Both the position numbers and the translations under genes were made by a program. A DNA stretch of 44,254 bases from Bacteroidales bacterium (lineage in GTDB: Bacteria > Bacteroidota > Bacteroidia > Bacteroidales > P3): the NCBI GenBank assembly GCA_017545365.1, contig JAFWOP010000127.1, positions 1-44,254 of the forward strand, written 5' to 3'. The notes below the pieces were generated by a model. The model searched no databases. It had not been told where the DNA came from and saw only the letters and a list, made by a program, of their open reading frames with translations. Below, one piece after another: positions 34,673 to 43,337 of the stretch. Numbering within the stretch: position 1 is the stretch's first letter; each line of letters begins with the position of its first letter.

Positions 34673-35656
34673 TTATTGGAGCGCCGTCTGTATGACCATG
34701 TCGTACAGCTGGCTGGTGCTGATGCCCATGGCGCGGGCCTGCTTGGGAACGATGCTCTCGGCGCTCTGACCAGGGATGGTGTTGACCTCAAGGAAGAATA
34801 GTTCCTTTTTCTCGGTATCGTAGATGTAGTCGAAACGGACAATGCCACGACAGTCGAGGAGGTCATACAGCTGGGAAGACACCTGCTGGATATGGTCGCT
34901 GACAGACTTGTCGACTTCGGCGGGCGTCACCTCCTGGCTGAAGCCGTCGTATTTGGCGGCATAATCGAAGAACTCATGCCCGTTAGTGGGGATGATTTCG
35001 GTGATGGGGAAAATGTATTTCTTGTCTTTGGTGCGGAAGACCCCGCAGTCGAACTCGCGCCCTTGGATGAACTCTTCGACAAGCACCTCAGTGTCGGCCT
35101 GTAGAGCCTCACGGATGGCGGGAAGGAGTTGCTCAGGTTGTTTGACCTTGGTGGTCGCTACGCTGCTCCCGCCAGCGGCGGGCTTGACAAAGACGGGGAG
35201 CGAAAGATCTTTCAGTATCGCATCGGCATCAATGGGCTGGTTGCCATAGAGGAGCTTTGACTTGGCAAGGCTTACAATGCCGAAACTCTTGACCACGGGG
35301 TTGCAATAGCCTTTGTTGAAGGTGAGTGCAGACGTGTAAAAGCCACAGGTGGTGTATGGGATGTCGAGCATGTCGAAATAGCCTTGCAGCACGCCGTTCT
35401 CGCCAGGGTTGCCGTGAACGATGATGAAAGCGAGGTCGAAACGCTCAACCCCCTGGACGGTGAAGTTGCCTCGGTCGACTGGACGGCGTGAGCCGTCATC
35501 GGCCAACCAATACCATTCGGGACGGTCGATGACAATCTTGTACACATCGTATTGGTCGTGGTTCAGGTGTTCATACACTTGGTTTCCACTGAGGATGGAG
35601 ATATCGTGTTCTCCTGAGTAGCCGCCCATCACTAGGGCAATTTTTTTCTTCTTCAT
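34673..35656 (-). CDS. ddl: D-alanine--D-alanine ligase
   Basis: Ddl joins two D-alanines with ATP, supplying the dipeptide for peptidoglycan. The 327-residue ATP-grasp enzyme starts KIALVMGGYSGEHDISILSG, the usual Ddl opening. It has the substrate segment VHGNPGENGVLQGYFDMLDIPYTTCG, the ATP-binding LPVFVKPAAGGSSVATTKVK, VLVEEFIQGREFDCGV, and the metal-binding end VRFDYIYDTEKKELFFLEVNTIPGQS. All hallmark residues appear present. It follows the GSCFA gene by 12 nt, so the two are cotranscribed. Confidence 0.96.
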   Translation of the reverse strand: MKKKKIALVMGGYSGEHDISILSGNQVYEHLNHDQYDVYKIVIDRPEWYWLADDGSRRPVDRGNFTVQGVERFDLAFIIVHGNPGENGVLQGYFDMLDIPYTTCGFYTSALTFNKGYCNPVVKSFGIVSLAKSKLLYGNQPIDADAILKDLSLPVFVKPAAGGSSVATTKVKQPEQLLPAIREALQADTEVLVEEFIQGREFDCGVFRTKDKKYIFPITEIIPTNGHEFFDYAAKYDGFSQEVTPAEVDKSVSDHIQQVSSQLYDLLDCRGIVRFDYIYDTEKKELFFLEVNTIPGQSAESIVPKQARAMGISTSQLYDMVIQTALQ

Positions 35657-35668
35657 AGTATGGTGTTA

Positions 35669-36553
35669 TTATTGTTTTGGGTGAAGAGGCCGATGAAGGG
35701 ATTGGCGTGCAGCCTTCTCATTGAGTGCCACCTGCTGTCGGACAACGGCGGTCATGTAGGTCTGCTGGAGTCGTTCCCACACAATATCGACAGCCAGGTT
35801 TGAGGGGTGGCAAAGGTCGCGGGCATAGAAACGGTAGTCGCGCAGCTCGTCCATCAAGATTTCGTAACTGTCGAAATAGGCAGCCGCGCCCATTTGCACC
35901 ATCTGGTCCACTGCCAAAAGGAGGGTGGCCTTGCTGAGTTGGTTGCCATGAGCCCCGTCAGCGGTATGACGTATGGGGCTGACGGTGAACACCACATGGC
36001 ATCCGAGAGCGTGCAACTCCTCCAGCAGAGGCAGCCACTGCGCCACTATCTCGTGCATGTCGAGGCGACGACGGCAGAAGGTGGAGGCAGGCATCTTGTG
36101 GCAGTTGGCCACAACGCCGCCCGGGGTATCGACACTGAAGCCCGACTGAGGCGACAGCTCGAAGACCCAAGCGGTGCCGAAGGTAATCCAAAGCCACGGG
36201 GTCTGCCGAATCATGGCATGGGCCTGTTCCACAGAGGCATTGCAGAGCCGAAGACAAACCTCCTTGTCGGGGTGTGAGAATCGGCTGTGGTGAAGCCATG
36301 AATGCCACAGGCCGTCGCGGAACACCAGCTCGTCCATCAAGACAGGCCTATTGTCGAGCGCACGGCGCAGACAAGCTGCAACAGACAGTGGGTTATAGAG
36401 TGTGCCGAAGGGATTGCTGAGGGTGCGGAACCCCGCCTGCATGAATTTGCCACCCACCTCGTCGGCAAAGCACGAGCCCATCAGCAACAACGGGGTGTCG
36501 AACCCGATGGAGCAGGGCGACTGAGGGATGAGGACTGGGGTGACTAAGTTCAT
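35669..36553 (-). CDS. GSCFA-family protein (SGNH-hydrolase-like)
   Basis: The 294-residue product carries the GSCFA motif near residue 26 (LLMGSCFADEVGGKF), which names the family. It then has NPFGTLYNPLSV, SWLHHSRFSH, ITFGTAWVFEL, VVANCHKMPAS, FTVSPIRH and a late DLCHPS, a pattern consistent with a distant SGNH-type esterase/lipase fold (the Ser in GSCFA and the late Asp-x-x-His). No substrate is known. In Bacteroidota these genes commonly sit beside cell-wall genes, and here it is 12 nt upstream of ddl, which hints at an envelope role. A short ACACATT-rich repeat lies just upstream. Confidence 0.88.
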   Translation of the reverse strand: MNLVTPVLIPQSPCSIGFDTPLLLMGSCFADEVGGKFMQAGFRTLSNPFGTLYNPLSVAACLRRALDNRPVLMDELVFRDGLWHSWLHHSRFSHPDKEVCLRLCNASVEQAHAMIRQTPWLWITFGTAWVFELSPQSGFSVDTPGGVVANCHKMPASTFCRRRLDMHEIVAQWLPLLEELHALGCHVVFTVSPIRHTADGAHGNQLSKATLLLAVDQMVQMGAAAYFDSYEILMDELRDYRFYARDLCHPSNLAVDIVWERLQQTYMTAVVRQQVALNEKAARQSLHRPLHPKQ

Positions 36554-36554
36554 A

Positions 36555-36600
36555 AATGTGTGAATGTGTTTTTGAATGTGTTGATGTGTTACTGTGTTAA
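36555..36600. repeat. Short degenerate GTGTT/AACAC repeat upstream of the GSCFA gene
   Basis: The stretch consists of loosely repeated TGAATGTGTT / TGATGTGTT units in the 98-nt gap between dnaE and the GSCFA gene. It may be low-complexity sequence; I see no protein or structured RNA in it. Confidence 0.4.
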
Positions 36601-36651
36601 TCGCTGCCGCACCAAAGGCTACCGAATAAACGAATTCCCTTAGTTCATACT

Positions 36652-39600
36652 TCAGTTAGTCGGGAACGCGACAGGCCTGACATCGCACACCCCGTTCATC
36701 TTCTCCAGGAGGGGCAGGAATTCACGGGCGTTGACGCGGAGGTGGGGGCTTTTCATCGTGAGGGTGAGGTTGTGGACCTTGTCGCAGACCAACGCTTCGA
36801 GGGGCACTTTGCCCTTGTACTTATGCGCCAGCTTGTCCAAATCCACACAGAAGTCGCGGGTTATGTGGTCCAGATTGATGGTGAAGTTGACCGACTTGGA
36901 CTTTTTGTCCATCACATCGATAAGCATCTCCATGCTGAGGACTTTAAAATAGGTGCTGAAGACCGTCTTGGTGCCGTCGGGGTTGATGCGCGAGTTCTGC
37001 TTCACCGTACCCTTGATGTAGACAAAGAGGTCTTTCTCAAAGTAGTTCTTAAACTTGAGGTATTCGTCGCGGTATAGCCTGAGGGTGTATGCCCCCGAAT
37101 AGTCCTCAATAGTCATAATGCCGTAGGGGCTGCCGTTGTTCTTCGAAACGCCCATCTTGGCCTCAGTGATGATGCCGCCGATGCGGATATCCTTATTGAC
37201 CAAACTGTTGAGGTCAGTGAGCTGCGAGCAGGTGTGAGTAGTGAAGTGCTTCATCTCGTACTTGAAGTTGTCGAGCGGGTGACCGCTGAGGTAAAGGCCT
37301 ATGAGCGACAGTTCCTCACGGCACTGCTCTACCACCGACCAATGCTCGCAGTCGGGTATCGGGGGGTGGTCCTCCTGCTTGATGTCGTCGCTCATGTCGA
37401 AGATAGACATCTGCGCACTCTCCAGATTCTCGTGGTAACGAGTGCCCCACCGCATAAGCTTCTCAATAAAGGTGGGAGCCGTTTCGGAGGGGTTGTCCTT
37501 GACAAAATATTGCGCACGGTGCATATCCCCCACCCCGTCGAAGGCTCCCGCCTTCACCAGCACCTCCAGATTCTTGCGGTTGATAGAGCGGATGTCCACC
37601 CTCATCAGGAAGTCGAAGACATCTTTGTAGGGACCGCCCTGCTCGCGTTCGCTGATGATGGCGGAGGCCGCCCCCTCGCCCATGCCGCTGATGGCCTTGA
37701 GGCCGAAACGAATCTGCCCCTTCTTGTTGACCGAGAAGTCCATCTCCGACTCATTGACCGAAGGGGCTAGGATTTCCACGCCGTGCTTGCGGCAGTCGTC
37801 CATCAATTCGGTGAGACGCTTGATGTCGTTCTGCCCGCTGGTCATCACAGCGGCCATATATTCGGCGGTATAGTGCGCTTTGAGGTAGGCCGTCTGATAA
37901 GCGACCCACGAATAGCAGGTGGCGTGCGACTTGTTGAAAGCGTAGGAGGCAAACTTCTTCCAGTCCTCCCATATCTTCTTCAACTTCTCCTTGGGATGCC
38001 CGTTCTTCTCGCCGCCTTGGTAGAAGAGCACCTCCAGCTCGTTCATCTTGTCTATTTGCTTCTTGCCCATAGCCTTGCGCAGGGTGTCGCTCTGGCCGCG
38101 GGTAAAATCGGCCAGCTGGCGCGAGAGGAGCATGACCTGCTCCTGATACACCGTGATGCCGTAGGTGTCCTTCAGGTATTTCTCCATGCAGGGGATGTCA
38201 TACTCGATGGGCTTGCGCCCCTGCTTGCGGTCGATAAAGTCGGGGATATAGTCCATGGGACCCGGACGGTAGAGGGCGTTCATAGCGATGAGGTCCTCAA
38301 ACACATGGGGCTCCAGCTCGCGCAGGTATTTCTGCATACCCGCCGACTCAAACTGGAAGGTGCCCACCGTGTCGCCCTCGCAGAACAGGCGGTAGGTGGC
38401 CTCGTCGTCAATCGGTATGTGGTCGATGTCTATCTCCACCCCATGGTTCTTCTTAATCATGCCGATGGCATTCTTGATGATGGTGAGGTTCTTCAACCCC
38501 AGGAAGTCCATCTTGATGAGTCCCACAGTCTCCACCACGTGGCCGTCGTACTGGGTCACCAGCACATCCTGCTTCGACTCCTTATCGTAGATGGTGCACA
38601 CCGGTGCCGTGTTGGTGAGGTCGTCGGCACCGATGATAACGCCGCAGGCATGGATGCCCGTCTGCCGGTTGGTGTCCTCCAGCTCGGCGGCGTAGGTGAG
38701 CATGTTCTTCAGCTCCTCGTTGCCGGGGTCTTCCATCAGGTGCTTCAGCTCTGGCACATACTTGTAGCAGTTCACCAGGTTCACTGCGGGCGACTTGCCG
38801 TTCTCGTCCTTCACATTGTCGGGGAACGCGCGGTCGGGGATATACTCCTTTATCTTGTTGACCACCGAGAGGTCAATCTTCTCCACACGTCCCACGTCCG
38901 CAATGGCCGACTTGGCCGCCATGGTGCCGTAGGTGATGATATGCGCTACCTTCTCCTTGCCATACTTCCGTGTAATCCAGTCCAGCACACGGCCGCGGCC
39001 CGCATCGTCGAAATCCACGTCGATATCGGGCAGCGAGATACGGTCGGGGTTCAGGAAACGCTCAAACAGCAGGTCGTACTTCAGCGGGTCCACATCGGTA
39101 ATCCACAGGCAGTAGGCCACCACGCTGCCAGCCGCCGAGCCACGGCCAGGGCCTACGCTCACCCCCAACTCCTCACGCGCACCACGGATATAGTCGGCCA
39201 CAATCAGGAAATAGCCGGGAAAACCCATGGTCTTGATGGTATGGAGCTCGAAGACGATACGCTCCTTCACCTCGTCCGACAGCTCCTCGCCATAACGTTT
39301 GTGCGCACCCTCCCACACCAGCTTCTCGAGGTAGTCGGCCTCGAACTTGATGCGGTAAAGCTTATTATAGCCGCCCAGCTTCTTTATCTTTGTCTCGGCA
39401 TCGGCCTGGCTCATCACCACCTCGTGCCGCTCGTTCTGGGTGAACTCGTCGAACAATTCTTTCTCGGTGATGCGGGCGCGGTATTCGGCCTCGGAGCCGA
39501 AGTCGGCGGGGATGTCGAACTCGGGCATGATGGGGTCCGAGTCGATGCTGTACACCTCCACCTTGTCGGCCACCTCCTGGGTGTTCTCTATCGCCTCGGG

Positions 39601-40551
39601 CAGGTCGTCGAAGATGTCGGCCATCTGCTGCGGGGTCTTGAGCCACTCCTGCTTGGTATAATGCAGACGGTCGGGGTCGGCATAATCCTTCTGTGTGGCC
39701 AAGCAGATGAGGTGGTCGTGAGCCTCGCCATGCTCCTCCTCCACAAAATGGACATCGTTGGTGGCAATAATCTTGATACCGTGCTTGCGGGCCAGCTCCA
39801 CCAACACGGGGTTCACGCGCTGCTGCTGCACGTAGGTGTCGCGGTTGGAGTTGGGCTTATCGGTCTTATGGCGTTGGAGCTCTATGTAATAATCGTCGCC
39901 GAAAACACGTTTGAACCACAGCACCGCCTCCTCGGCCTTCTGAATGTCGCCCCGCATAATCAGCTGCGGGATTTCGCCTCCCAAACAGGCCGAACACACT
40001 ATCAGCCCCTCGTGATACTGTTCCAGCACGTTGTGGTCGATACGGGGACGGCTGTAGAACCCATCGGTATAAGCTATCGAGGCCAGCTTGCAGAGGTTGT
40101 GGTAACCCTTCTTGTTCTTCGCCAGAAGTATGAGGTGGTAGCCGCTGCTGTCCATGATGCGCTCACGCCCGGTCTCCGGGTTTATCTCCTTCACCTCCTT
40201 GTCCTTGTCGTACAATGTGCGGCGGGCGCAGTAAGCCTCGGTACCTATGATAGGCTTGAACATCTGCCCCTTCAACTGCTCTATCTGATACTCCGCCTCC
40301 TGCTTCTCCTCCGGCGTGGCCCCGTCGTTCTTCAGCACCGCCTCCTGCTCCTTAATCTTAGCCTTCACCTTGCCGTTCTCCTTTGCCACCGTATCTACAA
40401 AATCCTTGATACCGAACATATTGCCATGGTCGGTGAGGGCCATGGCATACATGCCGTTCTTCTTGGCCTTCTTAATCAAATCGGGTATCTTCGACATTCC
40501 GTCGAGCATCGAGTAATGCGAGTGGACATGCAAATGTGTAAAGGTCACCAT
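36652..40551 (-). CDS. dnaE: DNA polymerase III alpha subunit
   Basis: DnaE is the replicative polymerase. The 1299-residue product begins with the PHP domain (FTHLHVHSHYSMLDGMSKIPDL, then ALTDHGNMFGIKDF), which keeps its His-rich metal-binding pattern. The C-family polymerase core has GPGRGSAAGSVVAYCL and the catalytic Asp-x-Asp in LPDIDVDFDD, plus IIKNAIGMI, RPGPMDYIP and FAGYAFNKSHA-type motifs (here FASYAFNKSHATCYSWVAYQTAYLK). An OB fold near residues 1060-1150 (IRIGGIITEAKMG) and a final Bacteroidota-type extension follow. The ATG at 40551 is chosen because the frame's earlier 15 codons lie over the short leader after the -7 box. Single promoter; no epsilon or beta gene adjacent. Confidence 0.97.
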   Translation of the reverse strand: MVTFTHLHVHSHYSMLDGMSKIPDLIKKAKKNGMYAMALTDHGNMFGIKDFVDTVAKENGKVKAKIKEQEAVLKNDGATPEEKQEAEYQIEQLKGQMFKPIIGTEAYCARRTLYDKDKEVKEINPETGRERIMDSSGYHLILLAKNKKGYHNLCKLASIAYTDGFYSRPRIDHNVLEQYHEGLIVCSACLGGEIPQLIMRGDIQKAEEAVLWFKRVFGDDYYIELQRHKTDKPNSNRDTYVQQQRVNPVLVELARKHGIKIIATNDVHFVEEEHGEAHDHLICLATQKDYADPDRLHYTKQEWLKTPQQMADIFDDLPEAIENTQEVADKVEVYSIDSDPIMPEFDIPADFGSEAEYRARITEKELFDEFTQNERHEVVMSQADAETKIKKLGGYNKLYRIKFEADYLEKLVWEGAHKRYGEELSDEVKERIVFELHTIKTMGFPGYFLIVADYIRGAREELGVSVGPGRGSAAGSVVAYCLWITDVDPLKYDLLFERFLNPDRISLPDIDVDFDDAGRGRVLDWITRKYGKEKVAHIITYGTMAAKSAIADVGRVEKIDLSVVNKIKEYIPDRAFPDNVKDENGKSPAVNLVNCYKYVPELKHLMEDPGNEELKNMLTYAAELEDTNRQTGIHACGVIIGADDLTNTAPVCTIYDKESKQDVLVTQYDGHVVETVGLIKMDFLGLKNLTIIKNAIGMIKKNHGVEIDIDHIPIDDEATYRLFCEGDTVGTFQFESAGMQKYLRELEPHVFEDLIAMNALYRPGPMDYIPDFIDRKQGRKPIEYDIPCMEKYLKDTYGITVYQEQVMLLSRQLADFTRGQSDTLRKAMGKKQIDKMNELEVLFYQGGEKNGHPKEKLKKIWEDWKKFASYAFNKSHATCYSWVAYQTAYLKAHYTAEYMAAVMTSGQNDIKRLTELMDDCRKHGVEILAPSVNESEMDFSVNKKGQIRFGLKAISGMGEGAASAIISEREQGGPYKDVFDFLMRVDIRSINRKNLEVLVKAGAFDGVGDMHRAQYFVKDNPSETAPTFIEKLMRWGTRYHENLESAQMSIFDMSDDIKQEDHPPIPDCEHWSVVEQCREELSLIGLYLSGHPLDNFKYEMKHFTTHTCSQLTDLNSLVNKDIRIGGIITEAKMGVSKNNGSPYGIMTIEDYSGAYTLRLYRDEYLKFKNYFEKDLFVYIKGTVKQNSRINPDGTKTVFSTYFKVLSMEMLIDVMDKKSKSVNFTINLDHITRDFCVDLDKLAHKYKGKVPLEALVCDKVHNLTLTMKSPHLRVNAREFLPLLEKMNGVCDVRPVAFPTN

Positions 40552-40585
40552 AGTACGAGAGAAAATAATCAAAAGGTTTGAATTG

Positions 40586-40620
40586 CAAATATACACATTT
40601 ATTCCGAATCCTGCATCAAA
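40586..40620 (-). promoter_or_regulatory. Promoter for dnaE
   Basis: On the minus strand TATATTTG (complement of 40586-40593) matches TAnnTTTG, with TTTG (complement of 40617-40620) 23 nt upstream. The ATG is 35 nt after the -7 box. Confidence 0.6.
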
Positions 40621-40780
40621 AAGTAATCATTTTTTTTCCACCATAGCCAACCCCTTCATACATAAAAAGGGGTCATCCGAGAAATGGATAGGTGATGATC
40701 GGGACTTTTTCATCCCGTTTTGGATACCCCCCTTAGGAGTGAAGGCTGCGCGACAAAAAAGCGAAGGCAGGTCGAAATCA

Positions 40781-40790
40781 GGGCATGCCC
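40781..40790. repeat. Palindrome GGGCATGCCC, copy 1
   Basis: A perfect 10-bp palindrome, repeated exactly at 40914-40923 (133 bp away). Confidence 0.6.
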
Positions 40791-40913
40791 TCGTTTGATA
40801 TAATGATACCGAAAAAGACTATTCCCTACATATATATAGCCAAGAAAAGGGCAAAAAGTTATCATGGGGGGTGTAAAAAAGTGCATATTTGACATCATTT
40901 AACACATTCATTA

Positions 40914-40923
40914 GGGCATGCCC
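40914..40923. repeat. Palindrome GGGCATGCCC, copy 2
   Basis: Second exact copy of the 10-bp palindrome seen at 40781. Both lie upstream of the divergently arranged dnaE and DUF3089 genes. Confidence 0.6.
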
Positions 40924-41160
40924 CTTCTCACAAACCTCCCTCGACGTAGACGGCTCCGCAGCGACTTCGCACCTTTTATTTGCATTTTATTTCGATTGTT
41001 TTCAATTCCATTTCTGATTTATTTAACACACCAAATCAAAATGCAGCAGAACCCGAGTAATCTACTAATAATCAATGAGTATAGAGAACGTCACCGCAGG
41101 GAAACCGGTGGCCATGGGGCTAGGAAGGAGGAGAAAAGATGGAATATGGAGAAAAAAACG

Positions 41161-41168
41161 TATCTTTG
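41161..41168 (+). promoter_or_regulatory. -7 box for the DUF3089 gene
   Basis: TATCTTTG, exact TAnnTTTG, ends 23 nt before the ATG at 41192 and shows that the longer open frame from 41075 is not the real start. Confidence 0.6.
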
Positions 41169-41191
41169 CAAGACAACAATACTCACCCGTT

Positions 41192-42172
41192 ATGAAAGGA
41201 ACGCGTTCAATACCACTTATTTTCGGCACACTGGTACTCAGCATCGGCTGCTCCTGCTGCACGCTTTCGTGCAAAAAAGGTGACAATGTCCACCCTATGA
41301 TGTACGTTCCGGCGGCACCCGACTACGCCGACACGACACAGTGGCACACCTGCCACCGCAACGCCGAGGTCGACATATTCTATATCGTTTCAACCGAGAC
41401 TGGCGACTACACCACGGGCGGGCTGCCCTGCCACTATGCCGACACCTACAACGACAGCATCCGCCCCCTCCTTCGGGGTGAGATGGTGGGTGTGGACCAT
41501 ATCATGTCGGGACAGCTCAACTACTTTTCGCCCTACTACCGCCAATGCACCCTCCAGGCGTTCACCTCCGACGCACTGATGCGATATCGTCTGCCCCTGG
41601 CCATGGGCGATGTGCGGAGAGCCTTTGCATACTATCTCGAACACCTCAACGGTGGCCGCCCGTTCATCCTGGCAGGCTTCAGCCAAGGGGCTATCGCCGT
41701 AATAGACCTGCTGAAAGGGATGGACTCCGCCACCTACAGCCGTCTGGTGGCGGCATACGTCATCGGGTGGCGCATCACGGATGCCGACCTTGCCCAAACC
41801 CATCATATCCGCCCCGCCAAGGACAGCACCGACGTGGGGGTGACCATCTGCTACAACTCGGTGCGCGACAACACCTGCGCCATTCCCATGCTCAGCGACG
41901 GCAACCGCATGGCCATCAACCCCGTCAACTGGCGCACCGACGCCACACCCGCCAAGCTGGTGAGCCCCATCTCGCCCGACACCGTCACCGTTACGCTCGA
42001 CACCAACACGCTGTTGCTGAACGTCGAAGGCTACAGCCGCACCGACTACGTCCTGCCACTCATCGGCCGCGACGGCAACTACCACAGCCTCGAACTCTCC
42101 CTCTACCGCGACTGCCTCCGCCGCAACGTCGCCTTACGTGCGGAGTATTATCTATCACAAAACCAACGCTGA
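41192..42172 (+). CDS. DUF3089 alpha/beta-hydrolase-like exported protein
   Basis: The 326-residue product begins with a hydrophobic signal ending in a cysteine cluster (SIGCSCCTLSCKKG), so it may be a lipoprotein, although no lipobox is perfect. The body fits DUF3089: VDIFYIVSTETGDY near the start, FSPYYRQCTLQAF, an ALMRYRL-type helix, and the nucleophile elbow GFSQGA with Ser164, followed by VAAYVIGWRIT. A catalytic Ser is therefore visible; the acid and His were not assigned. Members are secreted hydrolases or esterases of unknown substrate. It is alone in its unit and converges on the TIR gene (21-nt gap), so a shared function with TIR is not indicated. Confidence 0.85.
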   Translation: MKGTRSIPLIFGTLVLSIGCSCCTLSCKKGDNVHPMMYVPAAPDYADTTQWHTCHRNAEVDIFYIVSTETGDYTTGGLPCHYADTYNDSIRPLLRGEMVGVDHIMSGQLNYFSPYYRQCTLQAFTSDALMRYRLPLAMGDVRRAFAYYLEHLNGGRPFILAGFSQGAIAVIDLLKGMDSATYSRLVAAYVIGWRITDADLAQTHHIRPAKDSTDVGVTICYNSVRDNTCAIPMLSDGNRMAINPVNWRTDATPAKLVSPISPDTVTVTLDTNTLLLNVEGYSRTDYVLPLIGRDGNYHSLELSLYRDCLRRNVALRAEYYLSQNQR

Positions 42173-42193
42173 CGGTTAGATGTTCCGTTAGGT

Positions 42194-43330
42194 CTACCTC
42201 ACCACCATCACGCTGCTTTCTGTCACCGGCATCCGCAGGAGCGAGTCGCGCAAGGGGGCTGTGCTATGAACCACATAGGTGGTATCCTGCCGCTCTAAGG
42301 GGACTGTCAGCCTGACCCTCCCGTCGGCATCTGAGACGGCATCCACCCCTGCTATGGTGACTCCGACACCAGCTTTTCCTGCACCTGCCTCAGCATCCCA
42401 TAGGGTGAAGATAACATTACCGTATGGGCTTGGGTCACGTCTGATGCTGAGCACCAACTCCTCCGCCAGCGTCATGGTGGTGTCCACCGTCAGCCAGTTG
42501 CCACATACCATAGTGATACGGATGGGCTGCCCGACTGCATTGTGTGGGATATTGGCAAAATGGGCCTTGTCGTTGATGTCATCCAGTGTGTCTCGCTTAG
42601 TCTCGTTTTCGAGGGTGATGCTCACCATCGCCTTTTGCAGTGGTGGCAGGTTGTCGTTGTGCATCGAGGCCTCTTGTAGCCGTACGCTCACATCCACAGG
42701 CTGGTTGGCCCGCCACACGCCGATGAGAGCAGCGAACACCGCCACGACAGCTATTGCCCCAAGGGTGCACCGACGGCGCAGCAGCCGTTTGTGCCGCTGC
42801 CACAGGCTGTCGAACTCCACGCCCAGCAGTTTGGTGACGAGCTGCACGTATGCCCGTTCGCGGTTGACCCACGGCCAGCGGCTCACCCGCTCATGGATAT
42901 TCGCCCCCAGATGTTCGGGGATGCCCAGCTCCTCAATGATGGGGTTGAAGCACTCGCGTTCGGGGTCTTGGCTGTGCGGCTCGCCGTCGACGATAAAGAA
43001 GTGGATGTTCTCCGTCCGCCCCAAGGAATGGAAGTAGGCAATCTCCCAACCCACCCATTTGGCCTTGGCGGAATGGGGCGAGCAGATGACAATCAAGTGG
43101 CGCGAAGCCCTCAGCCGCGCCTCCAGTTCCTGTCGCAGGTCGCCCGGCTGTATGTCTGTCGGAGCATAAAAGACAGGGGCTATCGGCCTCCGCTTCCACC
43201 CGTGCTCCGAACAGAGCGTAGCGGGCATACGGTACCCCTCCAGCTTCCGCTGCAACCGCCTCCCCCACCGCGCATCCTTCGAATTGTAGGAGATAAAGGC
43301 AAAATACTTATACTCTTCCTTCTGTTGCAT
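42194..43330 (-). CDS. Membrane-anchored TIR-domain protein with beta-rich C-terminal region
   Basis: The 378-residue product has an N-terminal TIR domain (TIR_2 type, about 1-170). It shows YFAFISYNSKDARWGRRLQRKLEGY, APVFYAPTDIQPGDLRQELEARLRASRHLIVICSPHSAKAKWVGWEI (in motif blocks) and the likely catalytic Glu96 in KWVGWE. A basic RLLRRR then precedes one membrane helix (about 188-207). The positive charge before the helix puts TIR in the cytoplasm and the remaining 170 residues, two Ig- or CNA-B-like beta segments (for example GVGVTIAGVDAVSDADGRVRLTV), in the periplasm. TIR domains with this Glu can cleave NAD+ or make cyclic ADP-ribose signals; activity here is inferred. It starts 7 nt after the TPR gene. 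Confidence 0.88.
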   Translation of the reverse strand: MQQKEEYKYFAFISYNSKDARWGRRLQRKLEGYRMPATLCSEHGWKRRPIAPVFYAPTDIQPGDLRQELEARLRASRHLIVICSPHSAKAKWVGWEIAYFHSLGRTENIHFFIVDGEPHSQDPERECFNPIIEELGIPEHLGANIHERVSRWPWVNRERAYVQLVTKLLGVEFDSLWQRHKRLLRRRCTLGAIAVVAVFAALIGVWRANQPVDVSVRLQEASMHNDNLPPLQKAMVSITLENETKRDTLDDINDKAHFANIPHNAVGQPIRITMVCGNWLTVDTTMTLAEELVLSIRRDPSPYGNVIFTLWDAEAGAGKAGVGVTIAGVDAVSDADGRVRLTVPLERQDTTYVVHSTAPLRDSLLRMPVTESSVMVVR

Positions 43331-43337
43331 AGCTATA

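Larger units (their letters stand above)
40621..41160. other. Long intergenic region without a convincing gene
   Basis: About 540 nt separate the dnaE promoter from the next promoter. It contains a hairpin ACCCCTT/AAGGGGT (40650-40656 with 40667-40673), two copies of the palindrome GGGCATGCCC, T-rich and A-rich tracts, and near-miss -7 boxes (CATATTTG near 40885). Small open frames here (for example minus 40710-40898) have no features of real proteins. The region may hold decayed sequence, a small RNA or control sites. Confidence 0.4.

Noticed and set aside
37783..40581. Antisense open frame of more than 900 codons opposite dnaE
   Set aside because: It is a codon-bias shadow: dnaE carries PHP and polymerase motifs throughout, and the antisense product has low-complexity L/V/H sequence without domains.
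40710..40898. Possible 62-residue gene upstream of dnaE
   Set aside because: It has no start context, composition or motif of a real protein and overlaps one copy of the palindrome; it is treated as intergenic.
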